Part shown: in pieces, positions 9,992 to 23,302 of the stretch
Layout: every line of letters starts with the position of its first letter
How positions within the stretch are numbered: position 1 is the stretch's first letter
NCBI GenBank assembly: GCA_009823395.1
Contig: CM020505.1
Span: forward strand, 8,740,129 to 8,804,128
Direction: 5' to 3'
DNA from: Thamnaconus septentrionalis
Lineage: Eukaryota; Chordata; Actinopteri; Tetraodontiformes; Monacanthidae
DNA: 64,000 nt
Translations under genes and position numbers: made by a program
Notes under the pieces: model-generated
Database searches by the model: none
What the model was told of the DNA's origin: nothing
The model's input: the letters and a program-made list of their open reading frames with translations, nothing else

Positions 9992-10010
9992 TCTTGAAAA
10001 TATGTTAATT

Positions 10011-11946
<1,936 letters not shown>

Positions 11947-11985
<39 letters not shown>
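11947..11985. repeat. (CTG)13 trinucleotide repeat
   Basis: Thirteen pure CTG units. No gene covers it, so it is not a codon repeat. Confidence 0.97.
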
Positions 11986-11986
<1 letters not shown>

Positions 11987-12770
11987 GGCCCAAAGTGGCC
12001 AGAGTGAAGCCAGAGACAATAGTTGGGCTGAATTAAATGATTTTACTGATGATTAATAGTGGTGCGGGCCAGTGGCTAGTGCAATGTGGGGATGATAAAT
12101 CGTGGGTGCAGCCTGGTGCAGCTGTGCCAGTGTCGGGTGCTAAACATGCACACACCTCGCAATTTACAGCCGAGTCTCCCACTTCCTCAATTTATCTAAT
12201 TACATCTATTTGATGTGAGCAGTGGCTTTATTTTTGGTATTTCAGAGGAACCACAACAGTGTATGAACTGTTCTGTGATTTACGCAATTACGCAGACAAA
12301 ACTTATTTCTCTCTCTCCTTGTTGAAGCAGCTCAGCCGTTCAGATGTGGCCTAAACAAAAACTAAATTTTCCTTCAAGACTGCCCTTGTAGACTTTCCAG
12401 TCGTTTATTATGACTGCCGCTCATTCAGGATGGATTATTTACACCGCTAATTTCTGTTGCAACAGAAACAGAAACACACACACACACACACACCGCCTAC
12501 GCAAATAACGGCTCTCCATACACTCCGGTCTGCTCAGATCGGCCCCCGCCTTTTGTTTTACAGCATCTTATTGTTTGCGTGGAGACAGATCTGATTTGCA
12601 AAAGCCTTTGCGCTCCTTTATCTGCGGCAGAAGTGCACAGTGCTTATGCAAGTGATAAAGTCATTGATTTTTTTTTTTTTTTCATCGATGCACCCATATG
12701 GGAAGGAGGTGCTGTGCAGGCTGACAGCAGGATGTGGCGTGATGTCTGCTCAGGCGACGGCAAGCCAGTT
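11986..12770. other. Non-coding stretch
   Basis: Mixed sequence with an internal (CA)n at about 12474-12493 and a poly-T run at about 12667-12682. No protein-like frame is present. Confidence 0.5.
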
Positions 12771-12807
12771 GACAGACAGACAGACAGGCAGACAGACAGA
12801 CAGGCAG
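12771..12807. repeat. (GACA)n microsatellite
   Basis: About nine GACA/GGCA tetranucleotide units. Confidence 0.9.
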
Positions 12808-12810
12808 CTC

Positions 12811-12831
12811 GGGGTGGGGGTGGGGTGGGGG
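12811..12831 (+). other. G-quadruplex motif
   Basis: Four runs of four or five guanines separated by single thymines form a textbook quadruplex pattern, directly after the GACA repeat. Confidence 0.6.
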
Positions 12832-14699
12832 TCTGTATTCTCAAAGGACAGGCTGTAAACAGTCTGCTGTGCGTTTGATTCGGCCCCTTTAAACTCACGC
12901 CAGCTCACGCGCCCAGTTCATCAGCGAGCAGACAATGTGCGCACTTGTACTTGTTAAAGTGCGAGCGTGCCTCCGTGCACGTGCGCCAGGTCTCCCATGC
13001 AGACCCGCGGAGAGAGGACGATGCGCAGAGGTCAGGAGTTGCGGCGCACAAGGCGCGCTCTCAAAGTCATTAGAGTAATCCCTGCCCCGGGGAGCTCCTG
13101 CTCATTTCCTCTGCTGAATAAGATGTACTAGCAGCGTGGTGCGGCAGAGCGCGGCCCATCACTGCCATTGGCTGGTGACCCATTTCCTGTATTTCATCAC
13201 TTTCTTCGAGATTCACAAACAGCTTCTTTTTTTTTTCTTCTAACCCTCCCCCTCTTCATCTTTTATTCTGACGGTTGGTTTTAATGTCACGTCTGCCTTA
13301 TGAGGACTTGGCTGAAAACAAATCTAGCACTTAATTTTACTATTTACTTTAACCCATTTCAGGGGGAAAACCCTGCAGAGTCGCCCGTCAGGTAGAAACC
13401 TTAACCACCCGAATAAGTCATCAGATTGATGATCAATGTCAGTATTTTTATTGCATTGTGACACCGTGGGTGTGGTCACAAAACACAATTCTAATTTTTC
13501 CCCTTGTTAAATTGAAATGAGCCAGAAAGGATGCGCATAAAGAACTAAGTAAGACTCTTTCATCATCTCTTCACAAACTAAAAGTAGTGTTTTGCTTTTT
13601 GTACAATCTAAAAAAAAAAATGAACATCTGCAACAACAGTGTAAATCTCTGACAAAGAAAGAAGACGTTTGGTTACTTGTACTGATAGTTACTCATGAAG
13701 TCGCAGTTTTGTTTTTGTTTTTACTGGTCGCGTTTTAATGCGAAATGCAAATCTGGAAGAGACCTTCCTATAGAGCAAATCAATCCTGTAAAATTTTTGC
13801 TAAGGTACAATTTTCCGAGACTGCTTTTTTTTGAGACAAAACAGTTGGTTATATAAAACCAAGTCACAGGAAAAACAAAAAAACAAAAAACAAAAACCAC
13901 ACGTTTCTCAGCAGCAACCAGGTGGCAGCTGAATCTGAGAGCAGTCATCTTTTATACTGGCGCAGAGTGACTTGCAGGGCGGAAACACACTCCATCAGAA
14001 TTAAACACACATCAGGGATCAATTGATGTTCCAATTTCATTAGAGCATACCTCGCTCCTTTCTGTATGTTTCCCTCTTTCTTTCTGGCGGAAAGTCACCG
14101 TGCGCTTCAAATAGACCTTAAGCGGATACGCGCGGCGTCATTAGAGAGTTGTCCTTGAAAGACTGGCTGCAGGATACGTTGGTAATGAGGTGGTCGGGAC
14201 TTGCCGGGGTAATTTTATATGTCTGCAAATGGACACAAACCAAGAGGCTGTGACTCAAATAAGTGCCATACCATCCAGCAGCAGCCTGATAGAATAAAAA
14301 CATGCTGGAACTAACTAGAAAATTTAACCTATAAATTCATGTATACTGATAAAAAAAAGAGGAGAAGGGCTAAAAAAAAAAAAAAAAAATCAACTTTGGT
14401 ACTGAGAATTGTAGATATATGACCGTTTTTGTGTTTTCGACCTAAAACTCTAGAGTTTAAATGCCATCCTAGCCGATGACTTGTGCCCTTAACCACAAAG
14501 CCAAAAAGTCCTACATGTTGTGTCAGATACATTCGACTTTTTAAGTTCCATTCCGAGATGTCTGTCGCTCTTATTAAGGTCAGTGGAAAGGCTGCTTCTC
14601 CGCATGGCAGCTGTTTTCCTATACCTCCTATGAGCATCCAGTTAAGAAGAGAGTTACGAGTCATTTATTTGAACAGCCAGTGATTTAAAATTTCCTTCG

Positions 14700-14945
14700 C
14701 TGCAGCGCACGCTCAAATGTTTCCACAATTGTCATTTTCCACCGCGGTTTTCAAAGGATCTTGCATGGAATTGGTGGTAGCGAAACCCCGGCCCATAGTT
14801 TTCACTTGTGCAGGAACATTTATAAGCAATGTGAACGACATTATTTGGACCGGCCCCGGGGCAACATGCTTATGTGCGCTTTGAGGAAAGCACTTATGGA
14901 AATGTCTGTCATTTAGCAAAGGGAAGGTGCTCTTCATACGCCACC
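14700..14945. promoter_or_regulatory. Candidate conserved non-coding block
   Basis: Repeat-free sequence with balanced composition and several developmental-type motifs (ACAATTGTCATTTT near 14725, ACATTTATAAGCAATGTG near 14816, ACATTATTTGG near 14839). It lies about 4.8 kb beyond the maf poly(A) signal. Conservation was not tested. Confidence 0.3.
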
Positions 14946-15138
14946 CGGTTTATTTGTCTGCCGAGGCGAATCCCCCTCAAGAACAAGCAATTATGTAACT
15001 AAATAAACCACGTTTAACTAACAGCTTTTCAGACTATTTGTCTTTTAAAACGTGACGGTGCGCCACGACGCTCGGATGTTTTAGTTTTGTCTGTGGTGTC
15101 TCCATTGTGTTGATGCATGGGCTCCGCCTGCGGAATCC

Positions 15139-15152
15139 ATTTGCATGCAAAT
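15139..15152. promoter_or_regulatory. Palindromic POU/octamer site
   Basis: ATTTGCATGCAAAT is a perfect 14-base palindrome made of two overlapping octamers (ATTTGCAT and ATGCAAAT). POU-domain factors of the Oct family bind such sites as dimers. Confidence 0.4.
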
Positions 15153-15377
15153 TTCTCTTTTTTCTTTTTTAACATTTCCCTCCGTGTCAAGCGCTTTGCT
15201 CCGCGCTTTGCGTGTCGCCAGAGAGGCGACGACAAGTGAGGGGAACCTCTCAGAACCGATCTGCCGGTGCCGTGCGTGTAAATGTGTTGTGTGTATCAGA
15301 AGGTGTGTGTTTGACTTGATAGTCATTTGTTCTTACACTTTCTGTGTGTTTTTCCGATCTCATCTGTTTTGTTTCAG

Positions 15378-15448
15378 GTCATCAAGAAAATTTCTCCACC
15401 TGTGATTTCTGGCTCCGCCCCTCCCCCGTCATCCCCAGGCTCCCCGAG
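15378..15448 (+). other. Possible cryptic or alternative exon
   Basis: A pyrimidine-rich stretch ending in TTTTGTTTCAG precedes 71 bases that end in GAG followed by GTAACA. Joined to the maf donor at 8086 this segment would add only eight codons before a stop, and it does not encode the known long-isoform tail. It may be chance. Confidence 0.15.
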
Positions 15449-15548
15449 GTAACACTTCTTGTTTCACCTCAAAGCTGTTTTATGTTCTTTAAACTCAGTA
15501 ACGGAACAAAAACAGTGAATACACAGATTTGCAAAAAGAAAAAAAGTA

Positions 15549-15550
<2 letters not shown>

Positions 15551-15580
<30 letters not shown>
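15551..15580. repeat. (AC)n microsatellite
   Basis: Fifteen AC units. Confidence 0.95.
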
Positions 15581-15582
<2 letters not shown>

Positions 15583-16877
15583 TAGTGCAATTAAAAAAAA
15601 AAACTAACATAAAATTAAGGCCAATTTGTTTCAATTTTCCTTGCAATTACCCTAAAAAAAATCATATTAATTATTCATAATTCATATATTCATAACAATA
15701 TAAGAACTGTCTTCTTCAGTGCAAGCAAGACTTCCATTATGTCTTCCTATTGACGGTGGATATTGATACAAGACTCTTTTTGTGCTACTTTCTGTGCTTT
15801 TGATCTCAGCGCTTCAACTTTTATTTTTGTTCAGATTTTCATTATTAAATAAAATAAACAGACGCAGACAAACACACGCATGCGTACACAAATTTACAGT
15901 CGCAGTGGCTCAGCAGCGCCACATCACAATGTGAAGCTCATGTTCAGACTGGGTGTGAGTAAAGGCAGACGCTCTCGGACAGGACGGCCAAGAATAAGCT
16001 TTTTTTTTTCTCCCTCTCTCTCCTTTTTCCCTCGTCCTGAAATCAATTCACAGAGACAGAGAGGAACCCGGGTAAATGCATCCTGCAAAACCCAATTGTA
16101 CCTGTAATGCTCTCACTGATTGCTCAGCGCTGACGTGCATGCTCGTGACAGATAAGAGAGGGGAGGTTTGCCGCTCGCAGTCATGACTTTTCACTGCTCT
16201 CCACCGAGTTGTGCCGCGTACATGTGTGCGTCATTGCACCCCCCCACACACACCTGCTTGAGCGCCGTGTTGTGCATTCTTGTTTGAGAGTGGGATCAGT
16301 ATGCTTGCCAGGTCTACTTCACTTAACAATAGGGGATGTGGGACAAAAGCCATCAAGGAAGACAAGGACAAATCATCTTTCGATGAAGTGTTTTAAGCAC
16401 TTTGCTCTCCCCACCCCTCCCCCCCTCCCCACCCCCATCATCGCTGTGAATTAGCTCGCCGCTGAGGGACACGGACCAGAGACAGTATGCAAGGCGAGGG
16501 GATGGATGTCGTTCAAATGACAGGGGAAGAACGCCATGAGGGGAGGGGCATCCGCCTCAGTCAGCCTCGGCCGCCCTGCCGCGCCGCCGCTGCTCAGAGA
16601 GCCAGTCGTGGTCCATCCTGTTCTGCACTTTTAAACTGTGGCCCACAGTTGCAGGCAGAGCCGTGCCTTTGTTCTATGCAAATCCATGCATATGAGGAGG
16701 GGCTGCGATGAGCAGTCCGGCCACGTAGCTCCAGGAAGGACAGGCTGAGTGATGGAGAAGGAGAGCCAGGGCTCGCTGTCCTTGCCCGGGGAAAGACTGT
16801 CCTGACTCCGGCCTGCCTGGGCTGCCGACCGACACACCGCCAGGAGTCTGTGTCACCAGCCAGCAGTGGAGGGCACG
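15581..16877. other. Non-coding stretch
   Basis: An AT-rich left part is followed by GC-rich sequence with C-runs near 16235 and 16410-16433. No gene is seen. Confidence 0.5.
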
Positions 16878-16913
16878 GAGAGAGAGACAGGGAGAGAGAG
16901 AGAGAGAGAGAGA
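16878..16913. repeat. (GA)n microsatellite
   Basis: About 16 GA units with one CA interruption near 16888. Confidence 0.9.
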
Positions 16914-17019
16914 ACTACTTTCCGGCCACAGATGTGTTCACACGGTGAAGAAGTAGAGTTGGTGGGGAGATAAGGAGAGGTTAACTCTGCAATGAGGCAG
17001 CCAGCTTGTCTTATCTGAG

Positions 17020-17156
17020 CGAATGTGTGTGTGCGTGTGTGTGTGTTTTAAAGCCAGTCGCCTCCTCGAGGGTTTGCCATCCAAAAAGACACTAGAGTTC
17101 AGAACCCACAGCAGGGAGCTAAAGGAGCTGGAATAGGCTGACAAATATAAAACACC

Positions 17157-17190
<34 letters not shown>

Positions 17191-17395
17191 AAATGTGTCG
17201 CAAGTGTGCGAAAGAGGCTGTGAGAAAAAAGAGCTGAGCGCAAATATAGACCCGGGAAGCAGATGTGCGATCTCTCTCTAGCTCTGCGTGTGTGCGCTCG
17301 CGTGTGTGTTTGTGCGTGTGTGCTCGCGTGTGTGTTTGTGCGTGTGTGTGCTGCATGTGTGTTTGTGCGTGTGTGCGTGCGTGCGTTTGTAACAG
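17020..17395. repeat. GT-rich repeat cluster
   Basis: Short (GT)n tracts at 17026-17047 and 17159-17189 are followed by a 17281-17395 minisatellite in which a unit of about 30 bases containing GCTCGCGTGTGTGTTTGTGC recurs with small changes. Most open frames across it are artefacts of the repeat. Confidence 0.85.
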
Positions 17396-18740
17396 GTAGG
17401 AAAGTCTACCAACCATTGGGTGTCACACGGCAGAGTGCATGGGTCACACAGTCACACACAATGATGCAGACACAATTACACATTACTCACACACACACAA
17501 CGATAGACTTTGCCACTGAGTGTCTTGTTTGTTCTCTTTTTACCAGTTTTTGAGGCCCAGCCCCTCTGCTCTGCTCTCCTCTCTCCTCCTATCTTCTCTT
17601 CTCTTCTCTTCTCAAGCCTTTTAAATAGCCGTGCGCTCGCACTGCGTGTCAGAGGCTCTCCTATCACGGACGACTCTATTTCTGGGTGCCAGGATGTTGG
17701 TCTCAGTCACTGAGGGCAGATGAAATCGATCCAGATTGACCTGTCATGTGCGGGAGAAAGCGAATGTGACAGAGCGGGGGGGTGGAGGTTCAGAGGCCAG
17801 TCGTCGGACAAGGGGCAGCGCAGAAGGGCAAAAAAACAAGCTGCGGGCTCTATATGGGCCAGGAGTGGAGGGATGATTTATGCAAAAGCGGCTGATATTC
17901 CGCCCCCTTTCTCCTCCACCTGCTTCTTGAAAAGGAGTGAGAAACTGGAGACTGCTCGGAAGGAGCAGACTTTATATAGCCGGTGTGGCCCATAAGAAAC
18001 GGTGGCGTTACGTTGGAGTTATAAATACAGACGTCCATGTACAGTGAGACGAGTCGCGTCACTTGCGTTGACTCCTGCCGGCTCGAGTCCTCAGTGTCCC
18101 CGAGTGCGCACTCGCTAGCACTCCGGTTGCGCAAATTCGTGGTGGTGGGTGGGTGGGGGGGTGGCAGGGAACTCGGATTTTGATTGAGGGAATGATTAGC
18201 TTAGCAAAAACGGAAGGGAAGCGGGGAAGGGTGGAGGTCTGGGTGGGTGGGGGATTTATGGCCGCATTTGTTTTGCGAAAGCGGTGCTAGATGGCAAAAC
18301 TCCACTTTGCTAATTATTTTCTCATGGCTGAGTTTTCTCAGGCCGGGTCCGCAGGAGGGAGGCTCAGCGGCGAGTGCTTAGTCAGCCCCAGACTGGGCAC
18401 GAGCGGCACGGGCCGAGTCCTGGAGCGGCAGAGGCCCGGCTCGGCCCGACTGGGACTGTAGGAACTGCTGTAACACATCAGCCCCCCACCAACTAAAACC
18501 CCCAGCCACTTGTGGCTGGCCGCGGAGGGGGGCAAAGCGAAAGAAGAGGTAGCAAAAGAGAAAAGAAGATGGAAAGACATCGTCTTGCAGTTTTGGCAGC
18601 TCTCCGTGCCGCTGTCCCCAGCCGGCTCAGCTCGGAGGAAACCATCTCCTCCCGTTTTATTTATACCCCGGAGTCAGACTTGTCTTCCTGCTGCGGCCCC
18701 TTTATTTAGAGTGACACTTGGCTCCGCCCCCTCTGTCTGC
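17396..18740. other. Non-coding stretch with G-rich segments
   Basis: No gene is seen. A (TCTTC)n tract lies at 17592-17613, and G-rich quadruplex-prone runs lie at 18147-18169 and about 18243-18252. A TATA-like TTTATATAGC occurs near 17971, but no transcript can be argued from it. Confidence 0.5.
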
Positions 18741-18990
18741 CCCGCTACCCTCCAAACGACTCTCCTCCTCCTCCTCCTCCTTCCCGGCTGCAAACTCACC
18801 TTCCTTCCCCTCTCGCCTCTGCCTTCACTTTCTCTGCCCTTCTTCCTCCTCCAACCCCCCCACCCTCACTTCGACGCTGCACCTGCTCCTCCTCCCCCCC
18901 CCCCCACCCCCGCGCTCGCCCCCCACCTCCTCTCCAGACGTCACTTACTCCCCCCCGACTTCCCCCTCCTCCTCGTTAGCTTGATGAATG
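18741..18990. repeat. Pyrimidine-rich low-complexity tract
   Basis: Long (TCC)n and C-run stretches, including (CTC)n near 18755-18780 and a run of about 12 cytosines near 18893-18905. The apparent proline- and leucine-rich ORFs here come from this bias. Confidence 0.8.
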
Positions 18991-19109
18991 GCTTCACTGC
19001 GGGGAAAGTGCTGATTTTCATCCTCTCTGTCTGATTTCTGCTGGCTGTTATTAATTTCAAACACTCAGAGAAAAGCGAGCGAGTCAATAAATAAGGAAAC
19101 GAACACACT

Positions 19110-19440
19110 TCATCCTGCCACGCGGCCGCTCTCGCCGAGGGTCGGGGGGCCCTGCGGATGGCGCGCGGCAGATCTCGCCCGCCGCCTGCCTCCCGAGTTC
19201 TCCCTCCTGCGAAGCCGCTGAGCTCCGGCGTAAAAGGCTCGAAACGCTGCGCTGCTGCGCCACTGCGCCGTGTCTGACTTTCTTGGGAGTCCGTCAAAGG
19301 CGGCTGAAGGGAAACGGGACAGCATATGGTAAATATAGCTCTGAGGAGACCTGCAGTGTCCTCCCTCGCGCGCGGCTGGTCGGTCGGTCGCGGTGGGCAG
19401 AGGGACGATGCGGGAGAAAAGAGACGAGGGCTGCGAGAAG
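19110..19440. promoter_or_regulatory. CpG-dense segment without a gene
   Basis: CG dinucleotides are frequent here (for example GCGGCCGC near 19123 and GGCGCGCGG near 19160), unlike the surrounding DNA. It could be an orphan CpG island or enhancer/promoter of a non-coding transcript. No ORF or splice structure supports a coding gene. Confidence 0.3.
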
Positions 19441-19559
19441 CAGCAGCTCCCAACACTGGAAGTTATGGAGGCACATTAGACGAGCCTGATGTCCACACAT
19501 CAAGGCCGCGGCTCCATCTAAGTGCACATCACTTATATCCCAGAGTTAATGTATTGCTC

Positions 19560-21205
19560 CTTCCTGTTAACACCAAACACAAATAATCTTCCACGCCGTC
19601 ACAGATCCCACTCTGTTTTTTTTTTTTGTTTGTTTTTTTTCCCATCTGCCAGGAGAATTGAGAGGAAAAAAGTTGTCGTTCTCCGCATCCTACAGGCGTT
19701 AATGAGAGCGCAGAGCAGGGGTGTTTTAATCAATGGAGGCGATCGCCTTAATGCATGCACAGACGGAGAAATTAAAGCCGGCGCTATCATCGCACTGTTT
19801 ACAAAGCGTTAAGACAAACAGGCTGCCGGAGGATCCCATTAGTGCGAGCATCAGTTGGGTTGGGTTGAGGATGAGGAGTGCAGCCAGTGGAGGCGGCTTC
19901 CGTTTTCCATGAACGGCCGTGAAGTTCTGAAGCTAAAGTCAGCACTGATTTCTGCGTCACGTTTCATTTCATTTTCATTTTGCCGGGACATTCGTCCCAC
20001 CGCGTCCTCTTCTGACGCCGTTTATTTTGTACTTAAGGTTACAGGGGTCACAGGGACTCAGCTGTGTTGGCTCGCAAGTCACACAGAATCAAAAAATATT
20101 CATGTGCATGTTTTGTTCGTAATTAATTTATAAAAAGTTGAAAGCCGATTTTGGCTCTTTCGGCTCTAGATGTTAAAAACTGTGAACCTAGAAAGCTTTT
20201 CTGTAGGACATTTAATATCCCATTAAACCAGAATTCAATGTAATTACAATGGGTGTCCAGTGTGCTTTGTAAGCAAGAGATTGCAAATCAAATTGAATAG
20301 GAAATGTGAAAGTATAAGCTTTCAAATGAAGATTAAAGCCAAGAAGACACAATGAATCAATAGATGAATGTTACAGATTGATATGCTGTTCTGTCTTTTT
20401 TGATATTTGATTTATTTATGATATTTTGATCTATCGCCCATGGAGGTGCAGAGAGGAGAGGGGAAGGAGGAGGAGGAGAGCATTAGTCGGCCAGCGGAGC
20501 CTGGGCGTCTGCTTGATGGCTCTGGAAGCAGAGACATAACTGTAGTGTTTACAAGCCTGAGTTGCTCTTACTGTTAAATTATTAGGGGCTGGGGGAGCAG
20601 AGGGGAGCAGAGGGGCGGCGGTGCTTAAATATTCGTCACACCTCTGGCTATCCGGGCTGGGGAGAGCTCTCCACTGGTTTTTCCCCAAAATAATGACAGA
20701 CAGCAGCACGTCTGCATGTCACCACTCAGTCCAATGAGTGCTGTGATTGGTCGGATGGATGCCTGACTTGAATCACAAGCAACGACGAGTCAATAAGTTT
20801 TTTTCAGCACCGCAGACGTGCAAAGGACTCTTTAATATTTCCTCTCCTGCCCTCCCCACACCTCTCTCCTCCTCTTCTTTCCTCTCCTCCGTGATCTTAA
20901 CGACCAGTTATTGGTTTTTAGCCCTAAATACTCTTTGGCACAACGTAAAGCGATCCGTTCAGCCAATTTCTTAATTGGTCAAAGGAAAATGAGCAGCTGG
21001 CTAACCAGGAGAAATAAATTAAAAGGAAGAGGATCCACAGAGTTAATGTTTATGTTTAAGGGTTTAGTGGCCGCACGGTTGAACGTTGGGTTGATATATT
21101 ACAAGTTGGAATCTGACTTGCAGAAATTTGTTGCTATTTGTGGAATTGGAAGTGTGCTATGTAGTGTTCCGTTGGAATCTCTTAATCTTAGTTTTCGATT
21201 GAGCT
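19560..21205. other. Non-coding stretch
   Basis: This segment holds T-runs near 19616-19640, an enhancer-like AT-rich block at 20150-20440 and facing CCAAT/ATTGG motifs near 20961-20980. No gene is seen. Confidence 0.5.
20150..20440. promoter_or_regulatory. Candidate conserved non-coding block
   Basis: AT-rich, repeat-poor sequence with many TAAT/ATTA and ATTGAAT-type cores. Proposed by appearance only. Confidence 0.25.
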
Positions 21206-21230
21206 GATGATGATGATGATGATGATGATG
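21206..21230. repeat. (GAT)8 microsatellite
   Basis: Eight GAT units followed by GAC GAC. Confidence 0.9.
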
Positions 21231-23277
21231 ACGACTAATATTTTTTGTTATAGAAAAAAAAACCTGATCATGTATATAATTGAAAAGATAAAGGGATTTT
21301 TAAAGGTCTTTTCTCTTCGACCTGGCCGTTAAGGCAGAGCAACGGGTTCGTGGACGGCGGCTCTGGTTGCCAGCGGCGCAGGGAGCAGTGTAGGGTGACA
21401 TTATCGGAAGCAGCTGCATATAGATGGGGGGGCTGGAGGGGTGGAGAGAGAGAGAGGAGACACAAACAGAAAGTGAATACTACGGAGAGCTTCTCTGCAG
21501 AGGCGTCCGTCTGCTTGGATTACACTAATGACCCCTGACGAACCAGCGTCGGACACACGCGCATCATCTCCGGACGCCGAGCGTGACCAACGGAAGGGCC
21601 CCCGTGTTTACCTTTACGATCAGTTATTGGTGGGTGGGGCGGGTGGGGGGGTCAACTATGTGCTGTGTCACTTTGCAGGCCGGCCCAGTACGGCGCTGTG
21701 GCCTGCTGATGATGGAGAGGGACCGAGCTCTTTCCCTTCGCCTTTCGCAGCCCAACAGTCACAGTGATGCGCCGGTGACATCTGAAGGGAGGATGGGAGG
21801 GGCCAGGAGGAGATCGGGACACACTCACACATACATACACACACAGTGGCTTGCGGCCGATTCTTCCATGAAGTGCAGCAGGACGCTTCATAATCCTGAT
21901 GACTGCCAGTTTCACAGGTTCCTCCACCTTGTTGAGACTAATTTAGTAAAACAGTTTGAATTCAAATTTTTTTTGCAATTACAGACAGCTAACTTTAAGA
22001 AAAATTATTAAGGATCGGAATATGTTTTTTTGCACTGAATAAATTTTGGTGGGGGTTGGAGCTGGGGTGTAGTTATAGTTCTGCTCAATTCAGGTGCTGC
22101 GGTTGGTGCTGGAGGGAGAAGCTTTTGTTTGTTAAGAGAAAATTCACAAATAAATCCTCGGTTAATTCGACAAACGGTTTCCAGTATTTTACTTTTGAGA
22201 TTTTATCAAACCTCCTCCCCCCAGGTTCCCCCTCCCCCGGCCGCTTCCCGGGATTTAGACGAGACCTCGGCGGGACCTGGAACGCCACTTGACGTCCCAG
22301 AATAAGACGAGTGCGCCGGCTCCCATTTCCCCCCTCCGCCTGCGTCTCCTGTCTCCTGATAGTTTCCCTAATAGAGCCCGGCTCCCAGAGGCGCAGCGCT
22401 GTTGCAACATTCACCTCCTCGCGCTTTAATGAGATGACTGTGTTGTGCTGTGCGTTATGTGCGTGCATGTGAGTGTGAGTGTGAGAGAGAGAGAGAGAGA
22501 AAGACAGATGTTAGCCATCCTTGTGGCCCTGTTTATCTCTCGCCTTGTGTTGGAGTGGAGGGAGGTCAGAGGCAGGGCTCCCCGCATCCGTCTCCATTCC
22601 CACGGCTGCTGTCTCGCAGGCTCGCCGGTCACAGGAGGATGAAAAGACTATGGATTTTTTTCTCTCTCTCCATGTCTCTCCTCCTCCCCACTCTCGCCAG
22701 AGCGGGAAGATTAGACGGGAGATGAGCGCAGCCTGGCCCATTCAAAAGCGGCTCTAAGCCCGACACTGGAGGCATCTGACCCGAGCTTTTACACACAGAA
22801 AGAAACACAAACACACACACACACAAACACACGTCATTGCACGCACAACAACACAGAACTCCGCTGATTCTTCTTCCCGGTTTAAAGCTCGGCAGCACAG
22901 TGCAGCTGTGTGAATCGCTGGTGGCCCGATTGCCCATTAACACACACACACACAAACACAAAGACACACAAACACACACAAAGAAACAAGGGGAAAACAA
23001 GCAGTTGCAGAGGAGGCCGACACTTGCATGTATATAACGAGACATGGAGAGCACTTGACAGAGGCTGAGGTGCAGGGAGGGAGGTGGGTGGTGGGAGGGG
23101 GCAGGATGAGACAGAGGGGGCGGTGCAGGGGGCGGGGATGAGCGAGTGCAGGCAAAAGAGAAGAAGAAAAAGAGCAGAGATAAAATTCAAAGCTCCGCTG
23201 CCCTCAGTCAGAAGCTGAAATAATTTGGGCATAATTTGGGCGCGGCCCAAACCGTCTCTATCGGTTTACAGATAAGT
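21231..23277. other. Non-coding stretch with short GA and CA repeats
   Basis: (GA)n lies at about 22483-22500 and degenerate CA-rich repeats at 22808-22832 and 22938-22986. Composition is otherwise GC-moderate. No gene is seen. Confidence 0.5.
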
Positions 23278-23302
23278 CTCCTCCTCCTCCTCCTCCTCCT
23301 CT
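23278..23302. repeat. (CTC)n microsatellite
   Basis: Eight CTC units within a longer pyrimidine tract. Confidence 0.9.

Larger units (their letters stand above)
8091..10010 (+). other. maf 3' UTR
   Basis: This stretch after the stop codon is T-rich with no protein-like frame and ends shortly after a poly(A) signal at 9986. It contains several AU-rich segments (for example around 9510-9530 and 9660-9690) and poly-T and poly-A runs. Single-exon termination near 10 kb gives a transcript of about 3.4 kb. The exact 3' end is inferred. Confidence 0.6.
12832..15550. other. Non-coding stretch with enhancer-like blocks
   Basis: No gene is seen. A GC-rich, CpG-bearing part lies at 12900-13190, A-rich runs at about 13610-13620 and 14371-14388, an enhancer-like block at 14700-14945 and a POU-type palindrome at 15139-15152. 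A possible splice-flanked segment at 15378-15448 is listed separately. Confidence 0.5.

Noticed and set aside
18510..19034. 174-codon proline/leucine-rich frame
   Set aside because: Produced by the pyrimidine-rich tract; composition is low-complexity throughout.
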